Assembly (NCBI RefSeq): GCF_000236705.1
Contig: NC_016599.1
Span: forward strand, 3,410,001-3,474,000
Origin: Owenweeksia hongkongensis DSM 17368
GTDB taxonomy: Bacteria; Bacteroidota; Bacteroidia; Flavobacteriales; Schleiferiaceae
Direction of reading: 5' to 3'
Length of the DNA stretch: 64,000 bases
Under the pieces are notes generated by a model. It did not search any database. It had not been told where the DNA came from and saw only the letters and a list, made by a program, of their open reading frames with translations. The first letter of the stretch is position 1. Every line of letters begins with the position of its first letter. Made by a program: the position numbers and the translations under genes. Positions 24,996 through 35,275 of the stretch are shown here, in pieces.

Positions 24996-27341
24996 CTAGC
25001 CACTTACTTTTTCAAGTTTGGCAAATTTGAGTAATAATTTCTTTTCACCAACATTATCAAACTGTATAACAGCCTTTTTGTTGGGGCCGGCACCTTCCAT
25101 TTCTTTTATTTTACCATGACCAAAGCGTTGATGCTTTACTCTATCACCTACATTAATGTCGGATGGATTGGTGTCGGCTACCGAGTCAGAATTGGCCGAA
25201 GGTAGTGAACTTTCTATTTTTCTCAGGTTTTTACGCTGCGGCATGGTGCGTTGCGGTTGCCTGCTTCGTGATGGTGCAGATGAAGTAGGCGCTCTTCGTG
25301 GCGAAGGTCTTCTTGAAGCTGAAGGTTCATCACTATCACCATACGCTCCGGTAAAGGGAGAAAAATCAGGAGTGTTTATATTAAGGAATGATTCATCAAT
25401 TTCTTGTAAAAAGCGGCTTGGCTCACAATCGATCAACTTTCCCCAGCGATAGCGCATTTGTGCATAGGTAAGGTAAGCTTCCTTTTCGGCACGGGTAAGG
25501 GCTACATAAAAAAGTCTACGCTCTTCCTCCAAGTCGGCTCGGCTACTCATCGCCATCATACTTGGAAAAAGACTTTCTTCCATGCCCACAATAAATACAA
25601 TTGGAAACTCAAGCCCCTTGGCCAGGTGAATGGTCATTAGGGATACTTTTTCGTTGTCTTCGTCCGTAGTATTATCAGAGTCTGTAAGCAAGGCCACATC
25701 TTCCATAAAGCCCGAAAGACTGGGGTTGCCATCTTCAATCTCCTTCTGGTTTTCGGTAAATTCTTTTACCGAGTTCAAAAGTTCCTGAATGTTTTCCGTG
25801 CGGCTTATTCCTTCAGGGGTTTTATCTTGACTGAGTTCACGCAGTAATCCTGAAGTCTTAGCAATATGCGTGGCCAAATCAAATGCTTCGGCTTCTTTAG
25901 CCAAGGCCTTAAAGCTTTGAATTTTGGTAACGAAATCCTGAATCTTAACAGTGGTAGGTTTATTCAATCCCACGCTTTGGTAGTAACCCAGGTTACTGCA
26001 AATTTCCCAAACGCTAACTCCATTGGCATTAGCTGCCACAGTTATTTTTTCTAAAGTGGTATCTCCAATTCCACGCTTGGGGTAATTTATCACCCTACGG
26101 AAAGCTTCTTCATCATTGGAGTTAATTGTTAGGCGTACATAGGCCAAAAGGTCTTTTACCTCCTTGCGTTGGTAAAATGAAAGTCCTCCATATATTCTAT
26201 AAGGAATGTTTCTTCTTCTAAAAGATTCTTCCATCGCCCGCGACTGGGCATTGGTGCGATATAAAATAGCAAAGTCAGAAAAGGGAATATGCTCCTGCAT
26301 GTTCTTTTCAAAAATGGTGCGGGCTACATAACTAGCCTCGTCTGTATCGCTTACCGTTTTATTAATTACAATCTGCTCACCATCAGAATTGTCAGTCCAT
26401 ACATTTTTGTCTAGCTGCTCTTTATTCTTTTTGATAAGGCTATTGGCGGCACCAACTATAGTTTTTGTAGAACGGTAATTTTGCTCCAGCTTAAATACGC
26501 GTACATCTTCATAGTCACGCTGGTAGTTTAAGATGTTTCTAATGTTAGCACCACGGAAGGCATAAATCGACTGCGCATCATCACCTACTACACAAATGTT
26601 TCCATAGCGGTTAGCCAGTGACTTTACAATAAGGTATTGCGCGTGGTTCGTATCCTGGTACTCATCTACCATTATGTAGCGGAAGCGGTCTTGGTACTTC
26701 GCCAGTACATCTGGAAACTTGCGCAATAATATAAAGGTATAGAGCAGGAGGTCGTCAAAGTCCATGGCTCCGGAGCGAAAACATCTTTCCGCGTAAGCGC
26801 GATAAATGTCGCCCATCATGGGCATCCGAGCTGCGGCATCATTTTCCTGAAGCTCGGGGCTGCGTAAATATTCCTTTGGCGTAATCAAGGCATTCTTGAA
26901 AGAAGAAATACGTGAGGCCACACTCTTTACTTTATATACTTCCTTATCAAGGTTTTTTTCCTTGATCACATTGGCAATCACCTTACGGGCATCTTCAGCA
27001 TCATATATAGTGAAGTTACTAGGGAAACCCAGTTTGTCGGCCTCAAAGCGAAGTATTTTGGCAAACACCGAGTGGAAGGTTCCCATCCAAAGGTTTTTGG
27101 CCTCATTGCCACCCACGATTTTGCCAATACGCTCCTTCATCTCTTTGGCGGCTTTGTTGGTAAATGTGAGTGAAAGTATGTTGAAAGGATCTACCTTTTT
27201 TTCGTCCATCAAATAGGCAATGCGGTAGGTGAGCACACGGGTTTTTCCGGAACCAGCACCAGCAATTACCATTACGGGGCCTTCGGTGTTTACTACAGCT
27301 TCGCGCTGTGATGGATTGAGTTGTTTAATATAATCTTGCAC
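24996..27341 (-). CDS. UvrD/PcrA-type superfamily 1 DNA helicase
   Basis: A 3'-5' DNA helicase of about 781 residues acting in repair and replication restart. Walker A AGAGSGKT lies near the N-terminus. Later motifs include VDEYQDTN, GDDAQSIYAFRGA, NYRST and the C-terminal LMTIHLAKGLEF and ALTRAEKE. A Pro/Arg/Ser-rich linker precedes a final PcrA-like small domain (DRVKHQRFGHGKI). The GTG at 27339-27341 gives MQDYIKQLNPSQREAVV, the normal family start. An ATG at 27374 would add 11 residues but coincides with a promoter-like ACTTTGCGCC. Confidence 0.95.
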   Translation of the reverse strand: MQDYIKQLNPSQREAVVNTEGPVMVIAGAGSGKTRVLTYRIAYLMDEKKVDPFNILSLTFTNKAAKEMKERIGKIVGGNEAKNLWMGTFHSVFAKILRFEADKLGFPSNFTIYDAEDARKVIANVIKEKNLDKEVYKVKSVASRISSFKNALITPKEYLRSPELQENDAAARMPMMGDIYRAYAERCFRSGAMDFDDLLLYTFILLRKFPDVLAKYQDRFRYIMVDEYQDTNHAQYLIVKSLANRYGNICVVGDDAQSIYAFRGANIRNILNYQRDYEDVRVFKLEQNYRSTKTIVGAANSLIKKNKEQLDKNVWTDNSDGEQIVINKTVSDTDEASYVARTIFEKNMQEHIPFSDFAILYRTNAQSRAMEESFRRRNIPYRIYGGLSFYQRKEVKDLLAYVRLTINSNDEEAFRRVINYPKRGIGDTTLEKITVAANANGVSVWEICSNLGYYQSVGLNKPTTVKIQDFVTKIQSFKALAKEAEAFDLATHIAKTSGLLRELSQDKTPEGISRTENIQELLNSVKEFTENQKEIEDGNPSLSGFMEDVALLTDSDNTTDEDNEKVSLMTIHLAKGLEFPIVFIVGMEESLFPSMMAMSSRADLEEERRLFYVALTRAEKEAYLTYAQMRYRWGKLIDCEPSRFLQEIDESFLNINTPDFSPFTGAYGDSDEPSASRRPSPRRAPTSSAPSRSRQPQRTMPQRKNLRKIESSLPSANSDSVADTNPSDINVGDRVKHQRFGHGKIKEMEGAGPNKKAVIQFDNVGEKKLLLKFAKLEKVSG

Positions 27342-27510
27342 GCATGTATTCTTTTGCAGGCGCAAAGTACTCATATATATAGGTAAGGGGCAAATAGTTT
27401 GTGGATAGGATGTGAACATCAAATGAACAGCGAAATGTTAAAGTTGCATGGTGCAGTAATAAGGGATGAGAAGCTTCGTTTATCAAACCGGATAATTAAG
27501 TACCATAAAA

Positions 27511-28221
27511 ATGATTTCTGTTTTGAGAGCGCTTAACCTATTTATAGGGTTGTTTCTATTGGCTGGTGAAATGCATGCTCAGTATGTGCTTGGCGAAAAG
27601 GAAGTGGCTGTGTTTGCTGTGGGTGGAGCTATTTACGCTAATCATGATGAATACAATAAGGTTTTGACAAATAATGTATTTGCCAAGTTGAATAATTGGT
27701 CAGCAAATGCAGGCTTTGAAGGAGTGATACCCATTAAGCGGATTTTTATAAAACTAAGCATGACTGGGAGTAATCAGGAGCATTTTTCAGAAGACAATAA
27801 TTACAACTGGTGGGGAATCACTTGTTTGGGGGCTTCAGTTGGTTATAACTTACTTAAAGAAGGAAAGGTTTCAATTGTGCCATTTGTGGGTGTTGGTGGC
27901 CAATTTGAGAAATTAAGGCTCAATGGAATTGGCCGGATGGTTAACCCTGATGGAACGACCTATGATTACCAAATTGAGGGAGATTATGCTGTAAGAAATC
28001 TTACAGGGCAACTTGGGTTTAGCTCATGCTATCGGATTAAGTTGAAACCTAAAACGCTTTCGTTTTTATTAGGAGCTCAAGCTCAGTATTCAAGAAGCTT
28101 TACATCTGCATTAAACGAAGGTCATTACGGGGTTAGAGCTTGGCTTCCTACTTTGGATTTTAATGGAGCCAGCGTGGGTGGTGTATTTGCCTTAAGCACA
28201 TTGATCGGACTTTCTTTTTAA
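27511..28221 (+). CDS. Outer-membrane beta-barrel protein A (paralogue of the next gene)
   Basis: A 236-residue exported protein. The signal peptide ends around EMHAQ. The mature part alternates short hydrophobic strands and polar loops, with VSIVPFVGVGGQFEKL in the centre and the C-terminal LSTLIGLSF ending in Phe, a barrel-assembly signal. No function is recognised. It is divergent from the helicase and lies 38 bases upstream of a similar gene, the pair probably arising by duplication. Confidence 0.72.
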   Translation: MISVLRALNLFIGLFLLAGEMHAQYVLGEKEVAVFAVGGAIYANHDEYNKVLTNNVFAKLNNWSANAGFEGVIPIKRIFIKLSMTGSNQEHFSEDNNYNWWGITCLGASVGYNLLKEGKVSIVPFVGVGGQFEKLRLNGIGRMVNPDGTTYDYQIEGDYAVRNLTGQLGFSSCYRIKLKPKTLSFLLGAQAQYSRSFTSALNEGHYGVRAWLPTLDFNGASVGGVFALSTLIGLSF

Positions 28222-28259
28222 TATTAAGTTTGTCACCCATAAATCAAAAAACTACAGCT

Positions 28260-28943
28260 ATGATTAACTCAAGGTATTTTTTTCTGCTGATTTTTATTGG
28301 GGTCAGCACTTTTGCTTTTGCGCAAGAGGATGAGGATGAAATTGAGGGGCGCATAATGTTTGGCATTGGTGCTGCAAGTATGGATTTTGGTGAATTGAAT
28401 AAAGCCCTTGATCAATCTGGCTATCCTTCTTTAGATAATATTGGATGGGACTGGGCGATCAAGCTATGGATATCTTCAGATAGACTTCATTTTATATATG
28501 ATTTTGGATCACATTCTCGTCAAGCTGAAAATGGCGCAATTACAAAATATGAGACTGGGGATTTTGCGCTTAGTTTAGGTTATGGGGTCATTCAGCGCGA
28601 GCATTTGTCTCTTATTCCATATTTAGGAGTAGGCTTTGATTATGGTAGTTTGGAATTGGTTCAAATGGAAGACCCCTCGGTAAATACAGTACCTGGATAT
28701 ATTACGAATGCTCCTTATTCTCAAAATATGGATGTATGGGGATTTCTCGGCTCGGCTGGTTTATATGCCTTATGGGATTTTTCGTCTAAATCTGATGACG
28801 CTGCTTTTACGCTAGGTATTCATGCTGGCTATACTCCACGACTAGGTGAGCAGAAGTGGCGTAGTGCTGGAGGTTCTAAGTTGGAGGGTGTAAGCCTTTC
28901 GGGAGGTGTTAGTGCGAATCTGGTTTTTGGGGTTGCGCTTTAA
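28260..28943 (+). CDS. Outer-membrane beta-barrel protein B (paralogue of the previous gene)
   Basis: A 227-residue exported protein with signal peptide ending TFAFAQ and an acidic N-terminus (EDEDEIEG). The segment LSLIPYLGVGFDYGSL lines up with VSIVPFVGVGGQFEKL of the preceding protein, and overall length agrees, so the two look paralogous. The ATG at 28260 is preferred to a TTG at 28230 because it starts the signal peptide directly. A terminator follows. Confidence 0.72.
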   Translation: MINSRYFFLLIFIGVSTFAFAQEDEDEIEGRIMFGIGAASMDFGELNKALDQSGYPSLDNIGWDWAIKLWISSDRLHFIYDFGSHSRQAENGAITKYETGDFALSLGYGVIQREHLSLIPYLGVGFDYGSLELVQMEDPSVNTVPGYITNAPYSQNMDVWGFLGSAGLYALWDFSSKSDDAAFTLGIHAGYTPRLGEQKWRSAGGSKLEGVSLSGGVSANLVFGVAL

Positions 28944-28966
28944 TCACTCCTTAATATATAATAGTA

Positions 28967-28995
28967 AAGCCTGCAAAGTGTACTTTTGCGGGCTT
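28967..28995 (+). terminator. Intrinsic terminator after the paralogous barrel genes
   Basis: AAGCCTGCAAAG and CTTTTGCGGGCTT form a stem with one G-T pair and one bulged base, followed by a short T-rich tract. It lies 24 bases after the stop codon. Between it and the rpsL promoter at 29163 nothing else is recognisable. Confidence 0.65.
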
Positions 28996-29162
28996 CATTT
29001 ATTTAAAGGATATCTGGAGGGGTGTTGATAAGTGATGTTAGAAATGTTGAGGAGCTAAAGTTGAGATGCGTGAAACCTTTTGTAATGCCAGTAATTTGGG
29101 CGGGTTGAGCTTTTGCATTAAAGGTTGATTTTAAAATTCCTAAAACATTTTTTATCAAGCTA

Positions 29163-29192
29163 TTGTGGGTATAAATAATAGTTTTACATTTG
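29163..29192 (+). promoter_or_regulatory. Promoter of the str-S10-spc-alpha ribosomal operon
   Basis: TTG at 29163-29165, exactly 19 bases, then TACATTTG at 29185-29192. This is a complete match to the Bacteroidota housekeeping consensus TTG-N19-21-TAnnTTTG. Transcription should begin near 29198, leaving a leader of about 52 bases before the rpsL ATG at 29250. Confidence 0.82.
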
Positions 29193-29197
29193 CACTC

Positions 29198-29231
29198 CCC
29201 GAAAAAACGGGTATCTGTTGATTTTTAACAG
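29198..29231 (+). promoter_or_regulatory. Two small hairpins in the rpsL leader
   Basis: CCCG-AAAAAA-CGGG at 29198-29211 would sit at the very 5' end of the transcript. CTGTT-N7-AACAG at 29215-29231 follows. They could stabilise the mRNA end or bind a ribosomal protein; neither role is shown. Confidence 0.45.
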
Positions 29232-29249
29232 CTTATAGATAAAAGGTAT

Positions 29250-29630
29250 ATGCCAACGATACAGCAATTAGTAAGAAAAGGAAGGGTAAAGCTCACTAAG
29301 AAGAGCAAGTCTGCAGCCCTTCAATCTTCGCCACAAAGAAGAGGAGTGTGTACTCGTGTATACACAACTACTCCTAAGAAGCCTAACTCAGCTATGCGTA
29401 AAGTAGCAAGGGTAAGGTTGACAAATGGTAATGAGGTGAACGCTTACATTCCAGGAGAAGGACACAATTTGCAGGAGCACAGTATTGTATTAGTACGCGG
29501 AGGAAGAGTAAAAGATCTTCCGGGTGTAAGATATCATATCGTACGTGGTGCATTGGATACAGCCGGTGTTACTGGTCGTACTCAGCGTAGAAGTAAGTAC
29601 GGTGCTAAGAAACCAAAGGATAAGAAATAA
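29250..29630 (+). CDS. rpsL: 30S ribosomal protein S12
   Basis: A 126-residue S12 of the decoding centre. [13 protein letters not shown] around residues 39-51 carries the wild-type lysines where streptomycin-resistance changes occur. [11 protein letters not shown] includes the aspartate methylthiolated by RimO in other bacteria. It is the first gene of the long ribosomal cluster, with an excellent promoter just upstream. Confidence 0.98.
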   Translation: MPTIQQLVRKGRVKLTKKSKSAALQSSPQRRGVCTRVYTTTPKKPNSAMRKVARVRLTNGNEVNAYIPGEGHNLQEHSIVLVRGGRVKDLPGVRYHIVRGALDTAGVTGRTQRRSKYGAKKPKDKK

Positions 29631-29646
29631 TTCTCGATAGAGTACC

Positions 29647-30123
29647 ATGAGAAAGACCAGAGCAAAAAAAAGACCCCTGTTGCCAGATCCGCAGTTTAGC
29701 GATCAGTTGGTAACTCGTTTTGTAAACATGATGATGTTGGACGGTAAGAAGAGTACTTCTTACAAAATATTCTACGATGCGATTGAAATCGTATCTGAGA
29801 AAACTCAGGAAGGTAACGGTTTAGAGCTTTGGAAAGAAGCTTTGAATAACGTAATGCCTCATGTAGAAGTGCGTAGTAGAAGAGTAGGGGGTGCGACCTT
29901 CCAGATTCCTATGCAGATTCGTCCGGATCGCAAAGTTTCTATAGCAATGAAGTGGTTGATTAGCTACTCACGTAAGCGCAACGAAAAGTCTATGGCTTTG
30001 AGATTGGCTAACGAAGTAATGGCTGCTGCCAAAGAAGAGGGAGCTGCTGTGAAGAAAAGAATGGATACTCATAAAATGGCGGATGCGAATAAAGCATTTG
30101 CTCACTTTGGTAGATTTAAATAA
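29647..30123 (+). CDS. rpsG: 30S ribosomal protein S7
   Basis: A 158-residue S7, which nucleates assembly of the 30S head and contacts mRNA at the E site. The basic N-terminus [16 protein letters not shown] and the motif [13 protein letters not shown] match the family. It lies 16 bases after rpsL. In E. coli S7 represses the str operon by binding between rpsL and rpsG; the spacer here is too short for a comparable site to be evident. Confidence 0.98.
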   Translation: MRKTRAKKRPLLPDPQFSDQLVTRFVNMMMLDGKKSTSYKIFYDAIEIVSEKTQEGNGLELWKEALNNVMPHVEVRSRRVGGATFQIPMQIRPDRKVSIAMKWLISYSRKRNEKSMALRLANEVMAAAKEEGAAVKKRMDTHKMADANKAFAHFGRFK

Positions 30124-30143
30124 TTAGAAGGTTACTATAAGCC

Positions 30144-32243
30144 ATGGCTAAAAGAGATCTAAAATATACAAGAAACATTGGTATTGCTGCGCATATTGAT
30201 GCGGGTAAAACCACTACCACGGAACGTATTCTTTATTACGGTGGTGTAAGTCACAAAATTGGTGAGGTGCACGATGGTGCAGCTACTATGGACTGGATGG
30301 AGCAAGAGCAAGAAAGAGGTATCACTATTACTTCTGCTGCTACTACCCTAAAGTGGCCTTACCGTGGTACTGAATATCACGTAAACATTATTGATACTCC
30401 GGGACACGTTGATTTTACCGTAGAGGTAAACCGTTCACTTCGTGTATTGGATGGTTTGGTTTTCTTGTTTAGTGCTGTTGATGGTGTAGAGCCACAATCA
30501 GAAACTAACTGGAGACTTGCTAACAACTACAATGTTCCACGTATTGGTTTCGTGAACAAGATGGATCGTCAGGGAGCAGATTTCCTTAACGTAACCCGTC
30601 AGGTAAAAGAGATGCTTGGTAGCCATGCACTTCCTCTTCAAATTCCAATCGGTGCAGAAGCTGATTTTAAAGGAGTGGTTGATTTGATCAACTTCCGTGG
30701 AATTACTTGGAATGATGAGGATCAAGGAATGACCTTTCAGGAAATTGAGATTCCTGCAGATATATTAGAAGAAGCAACAGAGTACCGTGAAAAGTTATTG
30801 GAAGCAGTAGCTGAGTTTAACGATACTTTGATGGAAAAATACTTTGAAGATCCTGAATCACTTACTGAAAGAGAAATTCTTGACGCATTGCGTGAAGCTA
30901 CTATCTCTGGTAAAGTGGTGCCTATGATGTGTGGTTCTGCCTTTAAAAACAAAGGTGTACAGGCTATGCTTGATATGGTAATGGAAATCCTTCCTTCTCC
31001 AATGGATGTTGAGGCTATCGTTGGTACCAACCCAGAAACAGAAGAAGAAGAAAAGAGACAGCCGTCATTTGATGATCCTTTTGCAGGTCTTGCATTTAAG
31101 ATTGCAACAGATCCATTTGTAGGTCGTCTATGTTTTACCCGTGCTTATTCAGGTACTCTTGAGTCTGGTTCATATGTATTGAACACCAGAACGGGTAAGA
31201 AAGAAAGAATTTCAAGAATCTTCCAAATGCATGCTAACAAGCAAAACCAGATTGACACCCTTGGTGCTGGTGATATTGGTGCATTGGTAGGATTTAAAGA
31301 TATTAAGACTGGGGATACACTTTGTAATGAAAAGCACCCAATTGTGCTTGAGTCAATGGACTTCCCAGATCCAGTAATCGGATTGGCAATTGAGCCTAAG
31401 ACTCAGGCTGATGTGGATAAACTAGGTATGGCTTTAGCTAAGCTTACTGAAGAAGATCCAACGTTTGTTGTAAAGACTGACGAAGATTCTGGTCAAACAG
31501 TAATTAGCGGAATGGGTGAGCTTCACTTGGATATTATTATGGATCGTCTTAAGCGTGAGTTTAAGGTGGAAGTAAACCAAGGAGCCCCACAAGTATCTTA
31601 CAAAGAAACTATCAACGGTACAGTTGATCACAGAGAGGTTTATAAGAAGCAGTCTGGTGGTCGTGGTAAATTTGCAGATATCGTTGTAACTATCGAGCCA
31701 GGAGATCCAGAAAAGCCAGGTTTGATCTTTGTGAACGCTATTAAAGGTGGTAACGTTCCTAAAGAATTTGTTCCATCTGTAGAGAAAGGATTTAAAGAAG
31801 CTATGAAGAATGGTGTATTGGCAGGTTTCCCTGTAGATAGCCTTCAGGTTACTTTAAAGGATGGATCTTTCCACGCGGTGGATTCTGATCAGCTTTCATT
31901 TGAATTGGCAGCTAAACTTGCCTACAAAGAAGCTCTTCCAAAAGCAAACCCAGTATTGCTTGAGCCTATTATGAAACTTGAGGTGCTTACTCCAGAAGAA
32001 AATATGGGAGATATAGTAGGTGACCTTAACAGACGTAGAGGTGTGATGGAAGGTATGGGTGATAGAAGCGGTTCTAAAGTAATCAAAGCAAAAGTTCCAT
32101 TGTCTGAGATGTTTGGATATGTAACAGCTTTGAGAACCATGTCTTCTGGACGTGCAACATCAACTATGGAATTCTCGCACTTTGCAGAAGCTCCTAAGAA
32201 TGTGGCCGATGAAGTAATAGCAACAGTAAAAGGTAGTAAGTAA
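30144..32243 (+). CDS. fusA: Elongation factor G
   Basis: A 699-residue translocation GTPase. The GTP-binding motifs [20 protein letters not shown] and NKMDRQGAD lie in domain I, with domains II-V following at normal spacing up to the C-terminal [12 protein letters not shown] region. It lies 20 bases after rpsG. There is no tuf gene between fusA and rpsJ, unlike the E. coli str operon. Confidence 0.98.
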   Translation: MAKRDLKYTRNIGIAAHIDAGKTTTTERILYYGGVSHKIGEVHDGAATMDWMEQEQERGITITSAATTLKWPYRGTEYHVNIIDTPGHVDFTVEVNRSLRVLDGLVFLFSAVDGVEPQSETNWRLANNYNVPRIGFVNKMDRQGADFLNVTRQVKEMLGSHALPLQIPIGAEADFKGVVDLINFRGITWNDEDQGMTFQEIEIPADILEEATEYREKLLEAVAEFNDTLMEKYFEDPESLTEREILDALREATISGKVVPMMCGSAFKNKGVQAMLDMVMEILPSPMDVEAIVGTNPETEEEEKRQPSFDDPFAGLAFKIATDPFVGRLCFTRAYSGTLESGSYVLNTRTGKKERISRIFQMHANKQNQIDTLGAGDIGALVGFKDIKTGDTLCNEKHPIVLESMDFPDPVIGLAIEPKTQADVDKLGMALAKLTEEDPTFVVKTDEDSGQTVISGMGELHLDIIMDRLKREFKVEVNQGAPQVSYKETINGTVDHREVYKKQSGGRGKFADIVVTIEPGDPEKPGLIFVNAIKGGNVPKEFVPSVEKGFKEAMKNGVLAGFPVDSLQVTLKDGSFHAVDSDQLSFELAAKLAYKEALPKANPVLLEPIMKLEVLTPEENMGDIVGDLNRRRGVMEGMGDRSGSKVIKAKVPLSEMFGYVTALRTMSSGRATSTMEFSHFAEAPKNVADEVIATVKGSK

Positions 32244-32266
32244 CCTGCATAAGACAATAATTGAAG

Positions 32267-32572
32267 ATGAGTCAGAAGATCAGGATTAAATTAAAATCAT
32301 ACGATTACAACTTGGTAGATAAGTCTGCTGAAAAAATCGTAAAAACCGTAAAGAGTACCGGTGCCATTATAAACGGACCAATTCCTCTTCCTACAAACAA
32401 GAGAATCTATACGGTACTTCGTTCACCACACGTGAATAAGAAGGCTAGAGAGCAGTTCGAATTGTCATCTTACAAGAGACTATTGGATATCTACTCTTCT
32501 TCTTCAAAAACAATTGACGCTCTAATGAAATTAGAGTTGCCAAGTGGAGTAGAAGTAGAAATAAAAGTTTAA
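32267..32572 (+). CDS. rpsJ: 30S ribosomal protein S10
   Basis: A 101-residue S10 of the 30S head; in E. coli it also partners NusB in antitermination. The ATG at 32267 gives [15 protein letters not shown], the normal start; a TTG six bases earlier is ignored. The motif [21 protein letters not shown] is conserved. It opens the S10 part of the cluster, 23 bases after fusA. Confidence 0.97.
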   Translation: MSQKIRIKLKSYDYNLVDKSAEKIVKTVKSTGAIINGPIPLPTNKRIYTVLRSPHVNKKAREQFELSSYKRLLDIYSSSSKTIDALMKLELPSGVEVEIKV

Positions 32573-32608
32573 GTTTTTTAAATAATTAACCTTTAAAAAG
32601 GAAATCAA

Positions 32609-33226
32609 ATGCCTGGAATGATCGGTAAAAAGGTCGGTATGACAAGCCTCTTTGATGCAAATGGTAAAAATTTACCATGTACTGTCATCGAAGTGGGTCC
32701 TTGTGTGGTTACTCAAATTAAAACCACAGAGACCGATGGTTATGAAGCAGTTCAGATTGCTTACGGTGACAAGTCAGAGAAAAATGTAGCAAAAGCACAA
32801 ATTGCACATTTCAAAAAAGCTGGCATTACTCCAAAGCAACACGTTATCGAAATTGATTCGATTGACGGAGAAGTAAAACTCGGAGACGAGCTTGCAGCAG
32901 ATATGTTTGCTGAAGGAGAGTTTGTTGATGTAGCTGGTAACTCTAAGGGAAAAGGATTCCAAGGGGTTGTAAAGCGTCACAACTTTGGTGGAGTAGGTCA
33001 ATCTACCCACGGTCAGCACAACCGTCTAAGAGCACCTGGTTCTATTGGTGCTGGTTCTGATCCATCACGTGTATTTAAGGGCATGAAAATGGCCGGCCGT
33101 ATGGGAGGAAAAAGAACTATGGTAGAAAACCTTCAAGTTCTTAAGGTTGATAAAGACAAAAATCTTTTGGTAGTAAAAGGTTCTATACCTGGCGCTAAAA
33201 ATTCAATCGTAATAATTACCAAGTGA
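32609..33226 (+). CDS. rplC: 50S ribosomal protein L3
   Basis: A 205-residue L3 whose extended loop reaches the peptidyl transferase centre. [12 protein letters not shown] at the N-terminus and [19 protein letters not shown] in the loop are diagnostic. By alignment from memory, the position methylated on Gln in E. coli (Gln150) reads Ser here. The TGA overlaps the rplD ATG (TGATG). Confidence 0.97.
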   Translation: MPGMIGKKVGMTSLFDANGKNLPCTVIEVGPCVVTQIKTTETDGYEAVQIAYGDKSEKNVAKAQIAHFKKAGITPKQHVIEIDSIDGEVKLGDELAADMFAEGEFVDVAGNSKGKGFQGVVKRHNFGGVGQSTHGQHNRLRAPGSIGAGSDPSRVFKGMKMAGRMGGKRTMVENLQVLKVDKDKNLLVVKGSIPGAKNSIVIITK

Positions 33227-33855
33227 TGGAATTAGCAGTATTAAACAAAGAAGGAAAGGAAACAGGTCGTAAGGTGACCTTGAGCACAGAGCTTTATGCT
33301 GTGGAGCCAAATCATCACGCTATTTACCTTGATGTGAAGCAATACTTGGCTAACCAACGCCAGGGTACGCACAAGTCGAAAGAAAGAGGAGAAATCTCTC
33401 GTACTACCAAAAAGTTTTTCCGCCAAAAAGGAACTGGTAATGCACGTGTAGGATCACTTAGATCTCCGTTGCAAAGAGGTGGTGGTACCGCTTTTGGTCC
33501 ACGTCCAAGAAACTACGGTTTCAAATTGAATAAAAAAGTGAAAGCTGTTGCTCGTAAATCAGCACTTACACTTAAGGCTTCTGACAAGAAAATTCAAGTA
33601 ATTGAAAACCTTGAAATGGCCGCTCCAAAGACGAAAGACTTCATCAATATCATCACTGCTTTAGGGCTTGATGCAAAAAAGTCTATCATAGTACTTGGAG
33701 ACTCAAATAAAAATGTATATTTGTCGTCCCGAAATTTTAAGGGGTCTGACGTTGTAATCGCTTCAGAATTAAACACTTACAGCATTATGAATGCTCAAAA
33801 TGTGGTTTTAACTGAAGATTCGTTAGGAAAACTTGAAAACCTTTTAAGCAAATAA
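33226..33855 (+). CDS. rplD: 50S ribosomal protein L4
   Basis: A 209-residue L4 lining the exit tunnel constriction. The tunnel loop sequence TGNARVGSLRSPLQRGGGTAFGPRPRNYG is conserved in outline. The ATG at 33226 overlaps the L3 stop and is preferred to a GTG three bases earlier. In E. coli L4 also represses its own operon, but no leader for that is visible here because rpsJ is cotranscribed with str genes. Confidence 0.97.
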   Translation: MELAVLNKEGKETGRKVTLSTELYAVEPNHHAIYLDVKQYLANQRQGTHKSKERGEISRTTKKFFRQKGTGNARVGSLRSPLQRGGGTAFGPRPRNYGFKLNKKVKAVARKSALTLKASDKKIQVIENLEMAAPKTKDFINIITALGLDAKKSIIVLGDSNKNVYLSSRNFKGSDVVIASELNTYSIMNAQNVVLTEDSLGKLENLLSK

Positions 33856-33857
33856 CA

Positions 33858-34148
33858 ATGGGCATCTTGATTAGACCTGTAATTACAGAGAAAGCAACAG
33901 CTGATAGCGAAGATCGCAATCGATTTGCCTTTGTTGTTGATAAAAAGGCAAACAAGGTAGAGATTAAGAAAGCTGTAGAGGAGCTTTATGGTGTGAATAT
34001 CGAAAAGGTACGCACTATGTTGGTTCCAGGAAAAAAGAAAAGCCGCTTCACTAAAAATGGTGTAGTATCTGGTTCAACCGGAATGTACAAAAAAGCTATT
34101 GTAGAAGTAAGAAGTGGTGAAACCATAGATCTCTATAGTAATATTTAA
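33858..34148 (+). CDS. rplW: 50S ribosomal protein L23
   Basis: A 96-residue L23, which lies at the tunnel exit and docks trigger factor and SRP. The N-terminus [16 protein letters not shown] and the middle [19 protein letters not shown] match the family. It starts two bases after rplD. Confidence 0.97.
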   Translation: MGILIRPVITEKATADSEDRNRFAFVVDKKANKVEIKKAVEELYGVNIEKVRTMLVPGKKKSRFTKNGVVSGSTGMYKKAIVEVRSGETIDLYSNI

Positions 34149-34153
34149 GACCA

Positions 34154-34978
34154 ATGGGAGTAAGAAAATTAAATCCGGTAACCCCCGGCCAGCGTTTTAG
34201 AATTGTAAATGACAACAGTACTATTACAGCTGCTAAACCTGAAAAATCTCTTGTAAAAGGGAAATCGAAAGGCGGTGGTAGAAATAACACAGGTAAAATG
34301 ACAATCCGCAATGTAGGTGGAGGTCATAAGCAGAAATACCGTGTTGTAGACTTCAAACGTGATAAGGAAGGTGTTCCTGCAACTGTAAAGGCTGTAGAAT
34401 ACGATCCGAATCGTACAGCTCGTATTGCTTTGCTTTACTATGCTGATGGTGAGAAGAGATACATGATAGCGCCAAACGGTTTGCAAGTAGGTCAAACTGT
34501 AGTAAGCGGTAGAGAAGCAGCACCTGAGATTGGTAACGCAATGTACCTTTCTGATATTCCATTGGGTACTGTAATTAGCTGTATCGAAATGAGACCTGGA
34601 CAAGGAGCTGTGATTGCTCGTAGTGCTGGTTCATTTGCACAGCTTGCAGCAAGAGATGGTAAATACGCTATCATTAAGTTGCCAAGTGGAGAGACTAGAA
34701 TGATCTTGATTACCTGTATGGCAATGATTGGTGCGGTTAGTAACTCTGACAATGCTCAAGAGGTAAGCGGAAAAGCCGGTCGTAAGAGATGGCAAGGAAG
34801 AAGACCAAGAGTACGTGGTGTAGCGATGAACCCAGTAGATCATCCAATGGGTGGTGGTGAAGGTAGAGCTTCAGGTGGTCATCCAAGATCGAGAAATGGT
34901 ATACCTGCAAAAGGTTACAAAACTCGTGCACCAAAGAAAGAGTCTAGCAAGTACATTATTGAAAGAAGGAAAAAATAA
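34154..34978 (+). CDS. rplB: 50S ribosomal protein L2
   Basis: A 274-residue L2, needed for subunit joining and near the peptidyl transferase centre. The C-terminal conserved segment [19 protein letters not shown] is present, with Met where E. coli has a second His. The N-terminal RNA-binding part is intact. Five bases separate it from rplW. Confidence 0.98.
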   Translation: MGVRKLNPVTPGQRFRIVNDNSTITAAKPEKSLVKGKSKGGGRNNTGKMTIRNVGGGHKQKYRVVDFKRDKEGVPATVKAVEYDPNRTARIALLYYADGEKRYMIAPNGLQVGQTVVSGREAAPEIGNAMYLSDIPLGTVISCIEMRPGQGAVIARSAGSFAQLAARDGKYAIIKLPSGETRMILITCMAMIGAVSNSDNAQEVSGKAGRKRWQGRRPRVRGVAMNPVDHPMGGGEGRASGGHPRSRNGIPAKGYKTRAPKKESSKYIIERRKK

Positions 34979-34983
34979 TTAAG

Positions 34984-35265
34984 ATGGCAAGGTCACTTAA
35001 AAAAGGTCCATATATACATTATAAGCTGGAGCGTAAAGTTCTTGCGAATGTTGAAGCAGGTAGCAAGTCAGTTGTAAAAACTTACTCTAGAGCTTCAATG
35101 ATCTCTCCAGAATTTGTAGGACAAACAATAGCAGTACACAACGGTAGAACTTTTGTGCCTGTATTTGTAACAGAAAACATGGTAGGACATAAGCTTGGTG
35201 AATTTTCGCCAACCAGAACGTACCGAGGCCATGGAGGTAATAAAAAAGATAAAGGTAAGCGCTAA
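34984..35265 (+). CDS. rpsS: 30S ribosomal protein S19
   Basis: A 93-residue S19 of the 30S head, which contacts S13 and the intersubunit bridge. [14 protein letters not shown] and the C-terminal [14 protein letters not shown] are conserved. It begins five bases after rplB. Confidence 0.97.
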   Translation: MARSLKKGPYIHYKLERKVLANVEAGSKSVVKTYSRASMISPEFVGQTIAVHNGRTFVPVFVTENMVGHKLGEFSPTRTYRGHGGNKKDKGKR

Positions 35266-35275
35266 TTTTCACGAC

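Noticed and set aside
35195-35275. Upstream extension of rplV inside rpsS
   Set aside because: The extra residues are not L22-like and overlap the S19 coding region.
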